Shown here: positions 1 through 9,343 of the stretch, in pieces
Numbering within the stretch: the first letter of the stretch is position 1
Layout of the letters: each line of letters opens with the position of its first letter
Notes under the pieces: generated by a model
Databases searched by the model: none
What the model was told of the DNA's origin: nothing
Seen by the model: the letters and a program-made list of their open reading frames with translations, nothing else
Source of the DNA: Legionella bononiensis
GTDB lineage: Bacteria; Pseudomonadota; Gammaproteobacteria; Legionellales; Legionellaceae
Direction: 5' to 3'
Assembly (NCBI RefSeq): GCF_016786215.1
Contig: NZ_JADOBG010000011.1
Span: 1-64,000, forward strand
Length of the DNA: 64,000 bases
Translations under genes and position numbers: made by a program

Positions 1-440
1 TACGTATAAAAACTGTCATCCCGAGTGCTAAGCCGTCACCCCAAGTGTTAACCCGTCATCCCGAGTGAAACGAGGGATCTCCCGAATGTGGTTGGAAAGC
101 GAATATAGTGCCACATTCAGGAGATCCTTCACTGCGTTCAGGATGACGTATAAAAACTGTCATCCCGAGTGCTAAGCCGTCACCCCAAGTGTTAACCCGT
201 CATCCCGAGTGAAACGAGGGATCTCCTGAATGTGGTTGGAAAGCGAATATACTGCCACATTCAGGAGATCCTTCACTGCGTTCAGGATGACGTATAAAAA
301 CCGTCATCCCGAGTGCTAAGCCGTCACCCCAAGTGTTAACCCGTCACCCCAAGTGTTAACCCGTCATCCCAAGTGTTAACCCGTCATCCCAAGTGTTAAC
401 CCGTCATCCCGAGTGAAACGAGGGATCTCCTGAATGCGGC
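1..440. repeat. 144-bp tandem repeat with nested 20-bp repeats
   Basis: A unit beginning acgtataaaaactgtcatcc starts at 2, 146 and 290, an exact 144-bp period. Each unit carries an inverted pair (gtcatcccgagtgaaacgag near its middle, ttcactgcgttcaggatgac at its end). In the third copy a 20-bp subunit (ccgtcacccc plus aagtgttaac) is amplified to about four copies at 321-400, flanked by variants at 301-320 and 401-420. Units differ by single bases. The array belongs to the same 'gtcatcc ... ggatgac' family seen at 940, 19516, 21326, 24612 and 46775. The rest of the gap up to 645 is AT-rich with nothing else recognised. Confidence 0.9.
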
Positions 441-645
441 ACGATTTAAACTTCTCAAAAACTCTTAAAAATCAATAAACACATCTAAAATAATCGAAAG
501 GTCGAATAATTTGCCAATATTCTTTAAGTTATCAGCACAATAGTCAGCAGGATGTAACTAAGCTTCATGCTATTTTTTCTGATATTCTATTCTTCCCTTC
601 ATGCCCATGACAGGGTAAAAAGTCCATACCAAAAAGGAATATCCT

Positions 646-936
646 ATGCAAACGCAATCATACGTTTACTTTGTAGCTAATACGCATAACAACGTACTAT
701 ATGTTGGCGTCACCAATGATTTGATACGTCGAATTTATGAACATAAACATAAATTGGTAAAAGGGTTCTCGCAAAAATATAATGTGGACCGTCTAATATA
801 TTATGAAGCGTTCGACACCATTGTTTTAGCCATTGATCGAGAGAAGCAGATTAAAGGTTGGTCAAGAATAAAAAAGGATAACCTTGTTAATGCATTCAAT
901 TCTGAGTGGAAAGATTTATATCAATCCATACTTTAG
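646..936 (+). CDS. GIY-YIG nuclease-fold small protein
   Basis: This 96-residue protein matches the stand-alone GIY-YIG family (UPF0213/YhbQ-like). The N-terminus has the paired strands YVYFVA and LYVGVT, the equivalents of GIY and YIG, followed by the conserved Arg/Tyr/His stretch DLIRRIYEHK and the later motif IKGWSR with nearby lysines. A ribosome binding site (aaaagga) lies upstream of the ATG. The gene sits between the 144-bp tandem array and a half copy of the same repeat family that starts just past the stop codon. Small GIY-YIG proteins of this type often lie beside intergenic repeats in proteobacteria, but their cellular role is not established. Whether it acts on the flanking repeats is speculation. 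Confidence 0.85.
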   Translation: MQTQSYVYFVANTHNNVLYVGVTNDLIRRIYEHKHKLVKGFSQKYNVDRLIYYEAFDTIVLAIDREKQIKGWSRIKKDNLVNAFNSEWKDLYQSIL

Positions 937-939
937 AAA

Positions 940-983
940 TTGCGCCACTGCCGGGAGATCCCTCGCTGCGCTCGGGATGACGG
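940..983. repeat. half copy of the gtcatcc/ggatgac intergenic repeat
   Basis: The sequence ggagatccctcgctgcgctcgggatgacgg matches the right half of the repeat units at 1-440 and 19516-19993. It begins directly behind the stop codon of the GIY-YIG gene. Confidence 0.75.
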
Positions 984-1013
984 AGAATACTTTCGACCAA
1001 ATATCAATTCCAA

Positions 1014-1138
1014 CAAGACGGTCAGATTTGAGTGCAGGTTAAACGACAACAGCCCGGGAAAAAGCGCAGCATACATCAGTATGTGAGCATTTTTCCCGGG
1101 CTGTTGTCGTTTAAGATGCACCAAATATGGCCGTCTTA
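1014..1138. repeat. structured palindromic element, copy A
   Basis: A perfect 23-bp inverted repeat (1041-1063 with 1090-1112, arms ending cccgggaaaaa and tttttcccggg) is nested in an outer imperfect stem (aagacggtcagatttg near 1015 with caaatatggccgtctt near 1122). A central short stem is formed by catac and gtatg. Copy B at 48871-48987 shares the flanks gatttgagtgcaggtt and aagatgc(a/g)ccaaa and the centre ending atgagcattttt or gtgagcattttt, but has a different self-complementary long stem. Confidence 0.85.
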
Positions 1139-1143
1139 CAGGG

Positions 1144-2592
1144 TTAGCCGATGTCGGAGAGCCCCGCTACTGGCCTAATCCATGGTTTTAATTTAGCCAA
1201 TTCCGGCGGTAATTTATTCGTTGTATGCTGAGCCAGTGTTCTACTGTCGTATTCACCTAAAGTTAATATATACCAGCTGCCTTTTGCATTGGTAAAATGC
1301 CTTACTTTTGTATTTGCAAACAATTTGTTACTTGTTCTGAAGCGATGAATATCACTTTCGTTATGGCTCGCTGCTAATTGAATGGTATAGAGATTAGTGC
1401 CTGATTTTTGAGCCTCTGGTTTTTTCGCCAGCGTTTCTGGATCAGGTTGTTTAAACTTAACCAATTTAGACTCTTGTACTGCGGCAATCTGAGTTGCAGG
1501 TAGTTGCGTTTCGACCAACGCTTCTCTTGCTTTTACTGTAGGAATCACAACAACTTTATCTACTAATGCTACAGTATTCATTTCTTGTTCGTCGCCATCC
1601 CAATCATCTAAAATCTGTTTTTTGGGAAGTGCATAATGCATCAGTTGGCGGGTTGAAGAATCCTGCCATGACGCGATATAACTCACTGGTGCTTCATTTT
1701 GAGTAACCTTTATTTCACTCACAATTGTAGTTATCGGTGGTGGAGTCGTCAATTGTGCCATTTGTGGGAATCGATACTCATCATAGATGCCACTGAAATA
1801 CACATAAGAGACACCCGCTACAGCAACGGCACTTACAGCCATACTGGTGCGTTTCAAAATCGTCATCTTGTTACTATTCTTTTGGGTTGAGCACTTATAA
1901 ATGTATGGCTCCAGATTAGAGTTTATTTTTGCCAAATTCCCTTTAGTTAACTGAAAAAACTGCTTGAATTGCACATCAGTAAGCGGCTTATTAATCAAGC
2001 GACCTGTCATTGCCCGCTGTAAAACATAGGTTCGTGTCTCATTCTCATTCAATGGACCTAATTCTATGGTATGAATTAAGTTATTAAATTGATCAACGGC
2101 TAATTTATTTAGGGCGGCGACCAATGAATAATCTGAAACCAGACACAGATGAAAGTAACCAAAATCCCCCTGGTTTTTTATTGCAATCATTGCCTCTTTA
2201 ATAAAAGTCTCGGGTAAATTTTGAGCGTCATCAATTATTAATAAAACATGTGCCTTACGCTCATTTATCTGCGCTACTATAGATGCGAAATTGGTGTCTG
2301 AACTTGCATTTAGATGCAATTGTGCTGCAATGTCAGTAATGATTTGTTGTTCATTGCATGGAGGTTTAATCGTCATGAAAACCGATTTTATCTGTTGATC
2401 CAGATTATGTTGTAATAACGTACTGAAGGATGTTTTTCCACCCTCTTTCTCTGACAACAAAGTAATTAGAACATTATTAAAAAGAACCAAATGATTAATG
2501 AAGTCGATCTTAGCTAACCATGACCCGGGTTTAAAAAGCGTTCTAGGTTGATTTACAGCTCCAACATCTGGCTGAATCTTTCCATCTATCAT
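1144..2592 (-). CDS. damX: DamX-like SPOR-domain cell-division protein with AAA ATPase domain
   Basis: The 482-residue protein has an N-terminal ATPase of the ExeA/AAA type: a degenerate Walker A at about 47-55 (SEKEGGKTS) and a Walker B near 115-125 (VLLIIDDAQNLP). One membrane segment follows at about 245-265 (SMAVSAVAVAGVSYVYF), then a low-complexity linker and a C-terminal SPOR domain at about 400-475 (YTIQLAAS ... GSWYILTLGEY). SPOR domains bind denuded peptidoglycan at the division septum, and DamX in enterobacteria has the same position behind aroB. It starts 3 bp after the aroB stop, so it is the last gene of aroK-aroB-damX. Whether the ATPase is active is doubtful because the Walker A departs from GxxxxGK[ST]. 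Confidence 0.85.
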   Translation of the reverse strand: MIDGKIQPDVGAVNQPRTLFKPGSWLAKIDFINHLVLFNNVLITLLSEKEGGKTSFSTLLQHNLDQQIKSVFMTIKPPCNEQQIITDIAAQLHLNASSDTNFASIVAQINERKAHVLLIIDDAQNLPETFIKEAMIAIKNQGDFGYFHLCLVSDYSLVAALNKLAVDQFNNLIHTIELGPLNENETRTYVLQRAMTGRLINKPLTDVQFKQFFQLTKGNLAKINSNLEPYIYKCSTQKNSNKMTILKRTSMAVSAVAVAGVSYVYFSGIYDEYRFPQMAQLTTPPPITTIVSEIKVTQNEAPVSYIASWQDSSTRQLMHYALPKKQILDDWDGDEQEMNTVALVDKVVVIPTVKAREALVETQLPATQIAAVQESKLVKFKQPDPETLAKKPEAQKSGTNLYTIQLAASHNESDIHRFRTSNKLFANTKVRHFTNAKGSWYILTLGEYDSRTLAQHTTNKLPPELAKLKPWIRPVAGLSDIG

Positions 2593-2594
2593 TT

Positions 2595-3698
2595 TTATTC
2601 TCCTTCTACAGCAGTAATAAGCGTATTATGCAAACAGTTAGCGGTTACTTTATCATCGAGATAACAATCACCAGGCTTTTTAATTACTACAAAACGTAAG
2701 CAATTATTTTTAACTTTTTTATCAAGATTCATTAAATCCATTAATTGATTCAAATCAATAGACTTAGGTATCTTGTGAGGTAAATGTGCATATTCCAGCA
2801 TCTGTTCAACCAATTCAACTATTTTAGCATCCAGCAAGCCCATGTTATAAGATAAAACGGAGGCACAATATAACCCTATTGCAACAGCCTCACCATGGAG
2901 CCATCGTTGATAATGAGTATGAGCCTCCAAAGCATGGCCAAAGGTATGACCAAGATTAAGAAGCGCGCGTTGCCCTGTTTCTTTTTCATCTCCCTCAACA
3001 TAATCTGCCTTGATTTGGCAACAATGAGCAATCAAGTCTGGAAGCTCTGGACTTTTGGGAGTTAATCCACGTTTCAGTGCATCCAGGAGACTGTATAAAA
3101 AATCGCCGCCTTCCAATAAAGAATATTTTATCATCTCCGCCAAACCGGAACGAAACTCTCTGTCTGGTAATGTCTCCAGAGTATTTAAATCGATTAATAC
3201 AGCATTGGGTTGATAAAAACTGCCTATCAAATTTTTACCAAGAGAATGATTGATGGCTGTTTTGCCACCAACAGAGGCATCAATCTGGGCTAGCAAAGTA
3301 GTGGGAATCTGAATTAAGCGCACTCCTCGTTGATATGTTGAGGCGGCAAAACCTGCGACATCACCCACTACCCCACCACCAAGAGCAACTACAGTAGTGT
3401 CCCTATGATGCTTGTTTTGGATTAATGCATCATAAATGGTAAATAAACTCTGTTGATTTTTAAACTCTTCACCATCTTTTAAAATAACGACATCACATTG
3501 TATTGATGCAAAAGCGGATTGAATGAACTCTAAATAAAGTGGCGCGACAGTAGCATTGGTTACTACCAGTACCTGTTGTGAAGGAATCCAATGACGCAAT
3601 AGCGAAGAGTCTTTAAGACCCTTGCGACAAATTATTATAGGATATTGATATCCGGGTAAACAGACATCAACCTGAGTATAACCCTCAAACTTCGCCAT
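2595..3698 (-). CDS. aroB: 3-dehydroquinate synthase
   Basis: This 367-residue protein catalyses the second step of the shikimate pathway, turning DAHP into 3-dehydroquinate in the cytoplasm with NAD and a divalent metal. Visible family motifs are the nucleotide-binding stretch [18 protein letters not shown], the substrate/NAD region [20 protein letters not shown], and the metal-binding histidines in [10 protein letters not shown] and WLHGEAVA. Length is normal for AroB. The start overlaps the end of aroK by 14 bp and the stop is followed at once by damX, giving the usual gammaproteobacterial aroK-aroB-damX operon. Confidence 0.97.
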   Translation of the reverse strand: MAKFEGYTQVDVCLPGYQYPIIICRKGLKDSSLLRHWIPSQQVLVVTNATVAPLYLEFIQSAFASIQCDVVILKDGEEFKNQQSLFTIYDALIQNKHHRDTTVVALGGGVVGDVAGFAASTYQRGVRLIQIPTTLLAQIDASVGGKTAINHSLGKNLIGSFYQPNAVLIDLNTLETLPDREFRSGLAEMIKYSLLEGGDFLYSLLDALKRGLTPKSPELPDLIAHCCQIKADYVEGDEKETGQRALLNLGHTFGHALEAHTHYQRWLHGEAVAIGLYCASVLSYNMGLLDAKIVELVEQMLEYAHLPHKIPKSIDLNQLMDLMNLDKKVKNNCLRFVVIKKPGDCYLDDKVTANCLHNTLITAVEGE

Positions 3699-4212
3699 AT
3701 ATATATTTTATAATGTTATTCGCTACAGCCTTCACAGTTAATTTATCGGTTTCAAAACTAACATCAGCTAACTCATCATAAAATGGCTCACGTTCGTCTC
3801 TTAAAGACTCTAATCTGCCCTCAAGATCTTCAGTTTGCAATAATGGACGTTTGGTATCTCGTTTGGTTCGTTCAAATTGTTGTTGCAAAGATGTTTTTAA
3901 GTAAATTACAGTGCCTCGGCCAGCCAGAGCATTCCTGTTTTCCGGAGTGATAACTACCCCACCCCCGGTTGCTAATACTATATTGGTTTTTTGAGTTAAC
4001 TCATCAATAACTTTTTGCTCTCGGCGTCTGAATCCTTCCTCACCTTCGATATCAAAAATCCATGATATATCGGCACCAGCACGCTCTTCAATGACCTCAT
4101 CCGAATCAAAGAATTCTAATTTGAGCTCCTTTGCCAAAGCACGGCCTATTGTGCTTTTTCCAGCACCCATGGGGCCAATGAGAAAAATATTTCGTACTTT
4201 AACTATGCTCAT
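3685..4212 (-). CDS. aroK: shikimate kinase
   Basis: The 175-residue protein phosphorylates shikimate at the 3-hydroxyl using ATP. It has the P-loop GPMGAGKST at about 13-21, the shikimate-binding residues in [13 protein letters not shown] and FRRREQKVI, the ATGGGVV glycine-rich segment, and the lid arginines in RDTKRPLL. Length is typical. It is the first gene of the aroK-aroB-damX group. The 275-bp gap separating it from the upstream pilQ stop is AT-rich and shows no clear terminator. Confidence 0.97.
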   Translation of the reverse strand: MSIVKVRNIFLIGPMGAGKSTIGRALAKELKLEFFDSDEVIEERAGADISWIFDIEGEEGFRRREQKVIDELTQKTNIVLATGGGVVITPENRNALAGRGTVIYLKTSLQQQFERTKRDTKRPLLQTEDLEGRLESLRDEREPFYDELADVSFETDKLTVKAVANNIIKYIYGEV

Positions 4213-4487
4213 TTTTTCTTACATACCTCATTAACTGTAGTGTCATAATTAACAAAACCATTATAACAACAAATTAGATACACGTCTTAGTTGATTTTAT
4301 TATATTAAACAAATTCCATAGGCCAGATTCAATAAAACAACATTTGAATGCCTTAAATTCAACGCATATTCATTTTGAATATGTATTCATACCTACTGAC
4401 TAAGAATATATATGGCCTATTCTACAACGAATAGATACTAAAATCCCCTATAATTATAGTTTATCAGATCTATAGACTTAATTGAGA

Positions 4488-6587
4488 TTATTTATACACC
4501 TCTTTTTCACGTCCTTGAATCGTTGTAATCGATAAGGAGTTCGTTATTATCCTCGGAGTGATGAAAATGAGCAACTCCTCATTATCCAATCTTATCTGTT
4601 TGTTACTGAATAATATCCCTACAACTGGAAGCTCGCCCAGGAAAGGTATTCTTTTAATTGCTTTATTTTTATCTTGTTTGTAGATTCCACCCAGTACTAT
4701 CGTCTGTCCATTATTCACCAAAACATTGGTCTGTATCTGTTTTGTCAGAATAATAGGAACTCCCAGTACTCGTTCACCAGAATCCGCATCCTGATTAATC
4801 TGCAAATCCATCAATATTTTGTTATCTGGAGTAATTTGGGGGGTAACTTTCAAACTCAACACCGCTTTTTTAAATGCTACCGCGGTTGCTCCACTTGAGG
4901 TTGATTCCTGATAAGGTATCTCTTTACCTGATTCAATGACGGCAGCCTGTTGATTGGTGGTAATTACACTGGGACTGGAAATCAACTCTGCTTGTCCTTG
5001 ACTTTCAAGTGCTGATAATTCCAAATCCAATAATATGTTATCTCCCAATTTTGCCAATGCAATACCAACCGATGCAGGAATGGCTGTGTTCGGAGCGGCA
5101 ACCAAATCCAAATTTAACCGTTGAGCTATTGGCACGTTTGCCGGATTGGCAATACCCTGCGGCAGCTGCAGCTGATTTGCGCCTTCTAAAGTACCGCTTA
5201 AATGAGTAGGTTTGGAAACACCCCATCGAATACCCAGATCCTGACTGAAGTCTTTATTAACCTCAACAATTCGAGCTTCAATTTGAACCTGCTTCACGGC
5301 TACGTCCAATTGCTTGATTAACTCTCTTACTTCTTCAATTTTAAGTCCAGTATCCTGAATCCAGAGGGTATTGGTTCTGGCATCAACGCTGATTTTACCT
5401 CTGGGTGATAACAGTGAGTTTTGTTTGTCTTTAATCAATATTGCAATATCTGAAGCCTTAGCATAATTAATTTGAATCAAATCAGATCGTATCGGCTCCA
5501 GTTTCTCGATAGTCTGTTGACTTTTAAGCTCATCTTCTTCCATTTTATCCAAAGAGGCCTTGGTATCTATCAACATGACATTACCGGTTTTACGCTTATC
5601 CAATCCCTGAGTAGTCAAAATAATATCCAAAGCCTGATCCCAGGGAGTATCATTCAATCGAAGTGTAATATCACCCTGAACTTTATCGCTAACCACCATA
5701 TTTATCCCGGTGAAATCAGCCAATAACTGCAACACAGCACGAATATTAATATTCTGGAAATTTAAAGAAATTCGCTTGCCTGTAAACACTTGTTTTTTGA
5801 GTTTTGCCTGTTGAACTTCCTCAGCTGTCAATGGGAAAATGTCCACCATGAATTGTTTGTTCACCTGATAGACAAAATGTCCATAATCACCTTTGTTCAA
5901 AATGGTCATGCGAACATTTTTGCCTTCCTGTTGCATCGTTATCACCTGAGCTGGACTATGAAAGTCGGCAACATCAAAACGCTTCATCAAATTAACAGGA
6001 ATTTTAGTATTAAGAAAATTAACAACAACCTCTTTTCCAACCTGAGTCACGTCAATAGGAATGCTGGTGTCCGAAACGTCTATAAGTACTCGACCGCCCT
6101 GCTTCTCTATGCCGCGAAAATCAATTCGATTGATTTGATGTTTTGCATTCACCACCTGATTGGTAATGAATATTTCTTTATTATTCTGATAGATCTCATT
6201 ACTTTTACCATTTAATACAAGGCTATAAATATTCCCTGCAGAACTTCCGGAATAAGAGACCGTCCGCTGCAGATCCAGTATTGCTCTTACTCTATCTGCC
6301 ACAGCAACAACGTTGTATGTCTTTAAAGAACCCAGCTCAATTTTTTTCATCTTTTGATCGGGAGGTAATTGCATGTCTGTATTGATAAAATCCAGTACGA
6401 TTCGCGCTGGTTTCTGAGTAATGAAGCTTGCGGGAAGCTGCTTTAAGGGATGTGCAAATTGAAAATCAATGCGCACCCTATCTTCTGGTAATGGAATAAC
6501 CTTCACCGAAGTCAATGAATTTTCCTGGGAAAATGCCACACCGAAACCAGCACTTAATAAAATCAAAATAGCGATAATCTTTCGCAC
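4488..6587 (-). CDS. pilQ: type IV pilus secretin PilQ
   Basis: The 699-residue protein forms the outer-membrane ring through which type IV pili emerge. A signal peptide (residues 1-20, ending GVAFSQ) is followed by AMIN-type beta domains to about 260, an STN domain at about 285-340 (ISLNFQNINIRAVLQLLADF), a secretin N0/N1-like domain near 365-430, and the C-terminal secretin beta-barrel with the conserved stretch VPIILTKQIQTNVLVNNGQT and VVLGGIYK. It is the last gene of pilMNOPQ on the minus strand, 9 bp behind pilP. In Legionella type IV pili support natural competence and adhesion. Confidence 0.97.
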   Translation of the reverse strand: MRKIIAILILLSAGFGVAFSQENSLTSVKVIPLPEDRVRIDFQFAHPLKQLPASFITQKPARIVLDFINTDMQLPPDQKMKKIELGSLKTYNVVAVADRVRAILDLQRTVSYSGSSAGNIYSLVLNGKSNEIYQNNKEIFITNQVVNAKHQINRIDFRGIEKQGGRVLIDVSDTSIPIDVTQVGKEVVVNFLNTKIPVNLMKRFDVADFHSPAQVITMQQEGKNVRMTILNKGDYGHFVYQVNKQFMVDIFPLTAEEVQQAKLKKQVFTGKRISLNFQNINIRAVLQLLADFTGINMVVSDKVQGDITLRLNDTPWDQALDIILTTQGLDKRKTGNVMLIDTKASLDKMEEDELKSQQTIEKLEPIRSDLIQINYAKASDIAILIKDKQNSLLSPRGKISVDARTNTLWIQDTGLKIEEVRELIKQLDVAVKQVQIEARIVEVNKDFSQDLGIRWGVSKPTHLSGTLEGANQLQLPQGIANPANVPIAQRLNLDLVAAPNTAIPASVGIALAKLGDNILLDLELSALESQGQAELISSPSVITTNQQAAVIESGKEIPYQESTSSGATAVAFKKAVLSLKVTPQITPDNKILMDLQINQDADSGERVLGVPIILTKQIQTNVLVNNGQTIVLGGIYKQDKNKAIKRIPFLGELPVVGILFSNKQIRLDNEELLIFITPRIITNSLSITTIQGREKEVYK

Positions 6588-6596
6588 CCTGCGCTC

Positions 6597-7115
6597 CTAC
6601 TTGCCAGTATCTAAATTAATTGTGGTTATTTTCTTTTCCCACGACCCTGTATCTTTTACAGTTTCTTCAAGTTTAATTACTTCTCTTGTAATGACAATTA
6701 TTCGTCCGTAATTTTGTCCCATATAATCCCCAACCCTGACTCGAGATATCTGCATGTCAGGTTGTTTTATCAAAGCCCATATAACCGAACCTTGCTCTAA
6801 TATACCAACAAATTTTAATGCATCCAGAGGATAAGCTTCCAGTGGCTGTTTTAATCTCTTTTGATCCGGAGCATATAAATCCGTATTTTTCTTTAAAACG
6901 ACGGGCTTAAATGGATTGCGTCGTTGATCATTTTCAGGAAATTTAAAAATGGGTAATGGGGCGAATTTGGGAATAGGCTCAATAGGTTTAGTAGGCCGAG
7001 TTTTAATATCATTAATATACTTCATCAGGTCGCTATTATCACCTGAACAAGCACTGAGCAACAAGGAAAGGGCTCCTAATAGCACTGCATGTAATTGCTG
7101 TTTGTATTTTATCAT
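6597..7115 (-). CDS. pilP: type IV pilus alignment lipoprotein PilP
   Basis: The 172-residue inner-membrane lipoprotein links the PilMNO complex to the secretin PilQ. It has a lipobox ending LLLSAC at about residues 19-24, a proline-rich linker (KTRPTKPIEPIPKF), and the PilP beta-sandwich domain (NPFKPVV ... YPLDALKFVGIL ... VRVGDYMGQNYGRI). Its start overlaps the end of pilO by 4 bp, which suggests translational coupling within pilMNOPQ. Confidence 0.95.
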   Translation of the reverse strand: MIKYKQQLHAVLLGALSLLLSACSGDNSDLMKYINDIKTRPTKPIEPIPKFAPLPIFKFPENDQRRNPFKPVVLKKNTDLYAPDQKRLKQPLEAYPLDALKFVGILEQGSVIWALIKQPDMQISRVRVGDYMGQNYGRIIVITREVIKLEETVKDTGSWEKKITTINLDTGK

Positions 7116-7711
7116 TGCGCGCGATATCGATATATTTTAGCCGTGATATTCATCACTAATTCATCCTCTGAAACGGTTTTACTGTCCTTAGAAGATTCCC
7201 CTTGGATACTAAACTCGTGTAAAGTCACAATTCTGTTCATTTCTGCTACGCGGCTTAAAAAAACAGCCAACTGCATATACGTACCAACCACTGTAATTTT
7301 AATAGGTAATTCAATATAGAAATCATGAACCACTTCAGGTTGAGGAGCAAACAACTCAAATTTTAATCCAGAAGCGACGCCGGTTTTTGAAATTTCCTCC
7401 AATAATCCAGGCATTTCATTCTTAGCAGGTAACTGCCTTAGCATGGTACCAAAACGCTCGTTCATGAGTTGCAGTTGATTTCTGTAAGCTTGTAAATTGG
7501 AAGCTTGATGCTGTTTCTTTTCAAACTCCTCTTTTAAAGTAGCCTCCTGAGTTTGCAGAATGTCATACTGTTCAAAATTAGCTTTAATTATTAACCAATA
7601 GCCCAATGCGATGATTAAAAAACTCAATCCGGCAATTACCCCAGCTTTTACAGCAATAGGCCACTGGCCTACATTTTCCAGAGTGAGTTCGCTTAAATTG
7701 ACTGTATTCAT
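7112..7711 (-). CDS. pilO: type IV pilus inner-membrane protein PilO
   Basis: The 199-residue bitopic protein has a short cytoplasmic N-terminus, one membrane helix at about 24-45 (GVIAGLSFLIIALGYWLII), a coiled-coil stretch (about 50-90) and a ferredoxin-like periplasmic domain (residues 100-199). It pairs with PilN in the alignment complex that connects cytoplasmic PilM with PilP and PilQ. The gene lies between pilN (15-bp gap) and pilP (4-bp overlap). Confidence 0.95.
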   Translation of the reverse strand: MNTVNLSELTLENVGQWPIAVKAGVIAGLSFLIIALGYWLIIKANFEQYDILQTQEATLKEEFEKKQHQASNLQAYRNQLQLMNERFGTMLRQLPAKNEMPGLLEEISKTGVASGLKFELFAPQPEVVHDFYIELPIKITVVGTYMQLAVFLSRVAEMNRIVTLHEFSIQGESSKDSKTVSEDELVMNITAKIYRYRAQ

Positions 7712-7726
7712 AATAGGGTTACCAGT

Positions 7727-8275
7727 CTAGTATTTAGGTTTAAGTACAAAGCTTAATTTAAATTCATTATCTGCAGCTTGTTTCGTTTCATCCATTTTCT
7801 TAATCTCGGTCAGTACTGGAGATTGAATCCAGGCATTATTTTCTATACTTCGCATGAGTATTGAAATATTGGTATTTGATTCAGAATACCCCCATACCGA
7901 TACGATATCATTTTGACGTTCCAATTTAGTAACATAAATTCCTGGAGGCATCACTTTAATCAATTCATCAAATAAATGAACCATCAGAGTTCGTGTGGAT
8001 TGCAAATTCTGAACAATTGACATCCTGGAAATTAATCCTTCCCTGATTTGTTTTAATGCTTTTATTTCCTTTATTTGTTCATCTAAACTGGCAATTTCTT
8101 TTTGTAATATTTGATTACGCGTTGTTTGATTGTTTACCAAATGAACAGCATAAGAGTTAATTAAAAAAACTACAACTGCTGCAAAAACTATCCCTATTAA
8201 TGCCATAGTAGTGAAGAGCTTTTTTTCTTGCTCTCGCTTGTATTCACGCCATGGCAGCAGATTAATTTCAGTCAT
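7727..8275 (-). CDS. pilN: type IV pilus inner-membrane protein PilN
   Basis: The 182-residue protein starts with the family's conserved cytoplasmic motif INLLPWREYKRE (residues 4-15), the peptide that docks in the PilM groove. One membrane helix (about 24-45) and a periplasmic coiled coil plus ferredoxin-like domain follow. It is 3 bp downstream of pilM and forms the PilN/PilO heterodimer of the pilus alignment complex. Confidence 0.96.
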   Translation of the reverse strand: MTEINLLPWREYKREQEKKLFTTMALIGIVFAAVVVFLINSYAVHLVNNQTTRNQILQKEIASLDEQIKEIKALKQIREGLISRMSIVQNLQSTRTLMVHLFDELIKVMPPGIYVTKLERQNDIVSVWGYSESNTNISILMRSIENNAWIQSPVLTEIKKMDETKQAADNEFKLSFVLKPKY

Positions 8276-8278
8276 TAT

Positions 8279-9343
8279 TCACTCTATATGCCTAAGTGCT
8301 AACCCGCAGGCAACCATTAAAGCAGGAGCATCATTATTTATAGATTCCAAATTTACCATTTTACCAAAAGACATATGTGATAAGGGATTCGCCACGGTTG
8401 TGGATACTCCCAGTTGTTCTTGAATCAAATTGGCTAATCCTGCCTGACGTGCCAAACCACCAGCCAACAAGATATGGTCGACAAAACCATGTTGACTTGT
8501 AGAATAAAAAAACTGGAGAGTTCGCTTAATCTGTAACAAAACCATCTCTTTAAATGGTTCGAGAACCTCTGACTCGAAATCTGGCGGTAATTTACCCTCT
8601 TCTTTTGCAATTAAAGCTTGTTCAGATGACATATTGTAGTGCTCCGCAATGGCTTCAATTAATTGCATACCACCAAATTTTTCCTCCCTTGAGAAGATCA
8701 ATCGCATCCCATGCAATACGAACAGATGGGTGTAATTAGCACCTATATCTATAATTGCTACTATCTTATCCTGCCCCCCTGCGGGTAATTCTGATGACAG
8801 TTGTTGAGCTGCCCGCTCTACAGCATAAGACTCTACGTCTACAATTTTGGCTTCCAGACCTGCTCGGGTTATTGCCTCGACTCGGCTGTTTACATTTTCT
8901 GCCCGTGAAGCAACAATCAATACGTCCAACATTGCTGAATTTTTTGCAGAGTGACCTAAAATTTCAAAATCAAGATTAATTTCATCTATAGGATATGGGA
9001 TGTATTTATCCGCCTCTATAACGACCAACTCCTCCATTTCCATATCAGTCAAGCCATCATTAATTTGAACTACTTTACTGATCACGGCAGAGTCAGGAAC
9101 AGCCAGAGCAACTTGCTTGCAATTCAACCTCGCACTACTAATCAATTTTTTAATAGTGTTGGCAACGGCTTCAACATCCTTGATTACGTTTCCATCCAGA
9201 GCATTGGGAGGTAATGATTGTCGTCCATATCCTTCGACACAAAGCTGATCCCCAGAACCTGAAATTTCCAGTATTTTCACCGCTGCAGAACTGATATCTA
9301 TGCCAAGAATCGAACGATGTTTAGGTTTAAACAGTTTGAGCAC
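8279..9343 (-). CDS. pilM: type IV pilus actin-like ATPase PilM
   Basis: PilM is the cytoplasmic, FtsA/actin-like member of the alignment complex that binds the PilN N-terminus. The phosphate-binding loops LGIDISSAAVKILEIS, VAIIDIGANYTHLFVL and ILLAGGLARQAGL are present. I start it at the GTG at 9341-9343 (354 residues, protein beginning VLKLFKPKHR), because the sequence agggag stands 9 bp upstream of it and family members begin at this point. The longer frame from a TTG at 9379 lacks such a site. It is the first gene of pilMNOPQ. Confidence 0.93.
   Translation of the reverse strand: MLKLFKPKHRSILGIDISSAAVKILEISGSGDQLCVEGYGRQSLPPNALDGNVIKDVEAVANTIKKLISSARLNCKQVALAVPDSAVISKVVQINDGLTDMEMEELVVIEADKYIPYPIDEINLDFEILGHSAKNSAMLDVLIVASRAENVNSRVEAITRAGLEAKIVDVESYAVERAAQQLSSELPAGGQDKIVAIIDIGANYTHLFVLHGMRLIFSREEKFGGMQLIEAIAEHYNMSSEQALIAKEEGKLPPDFESEVLEPFKEMVLLQIKRTLQFFYSTSQHGFVDHILLAGGLARQAGLANLIQEQLGVSTTVANPLSHMSFGKMVNLESINNDAPALMVACGLALRHIE

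Noticed and set aside
1..440. Possible CRISPR array
   Set aside because: The units are contiguous tandem copies with no variable spacers and no cas genes are in the window.
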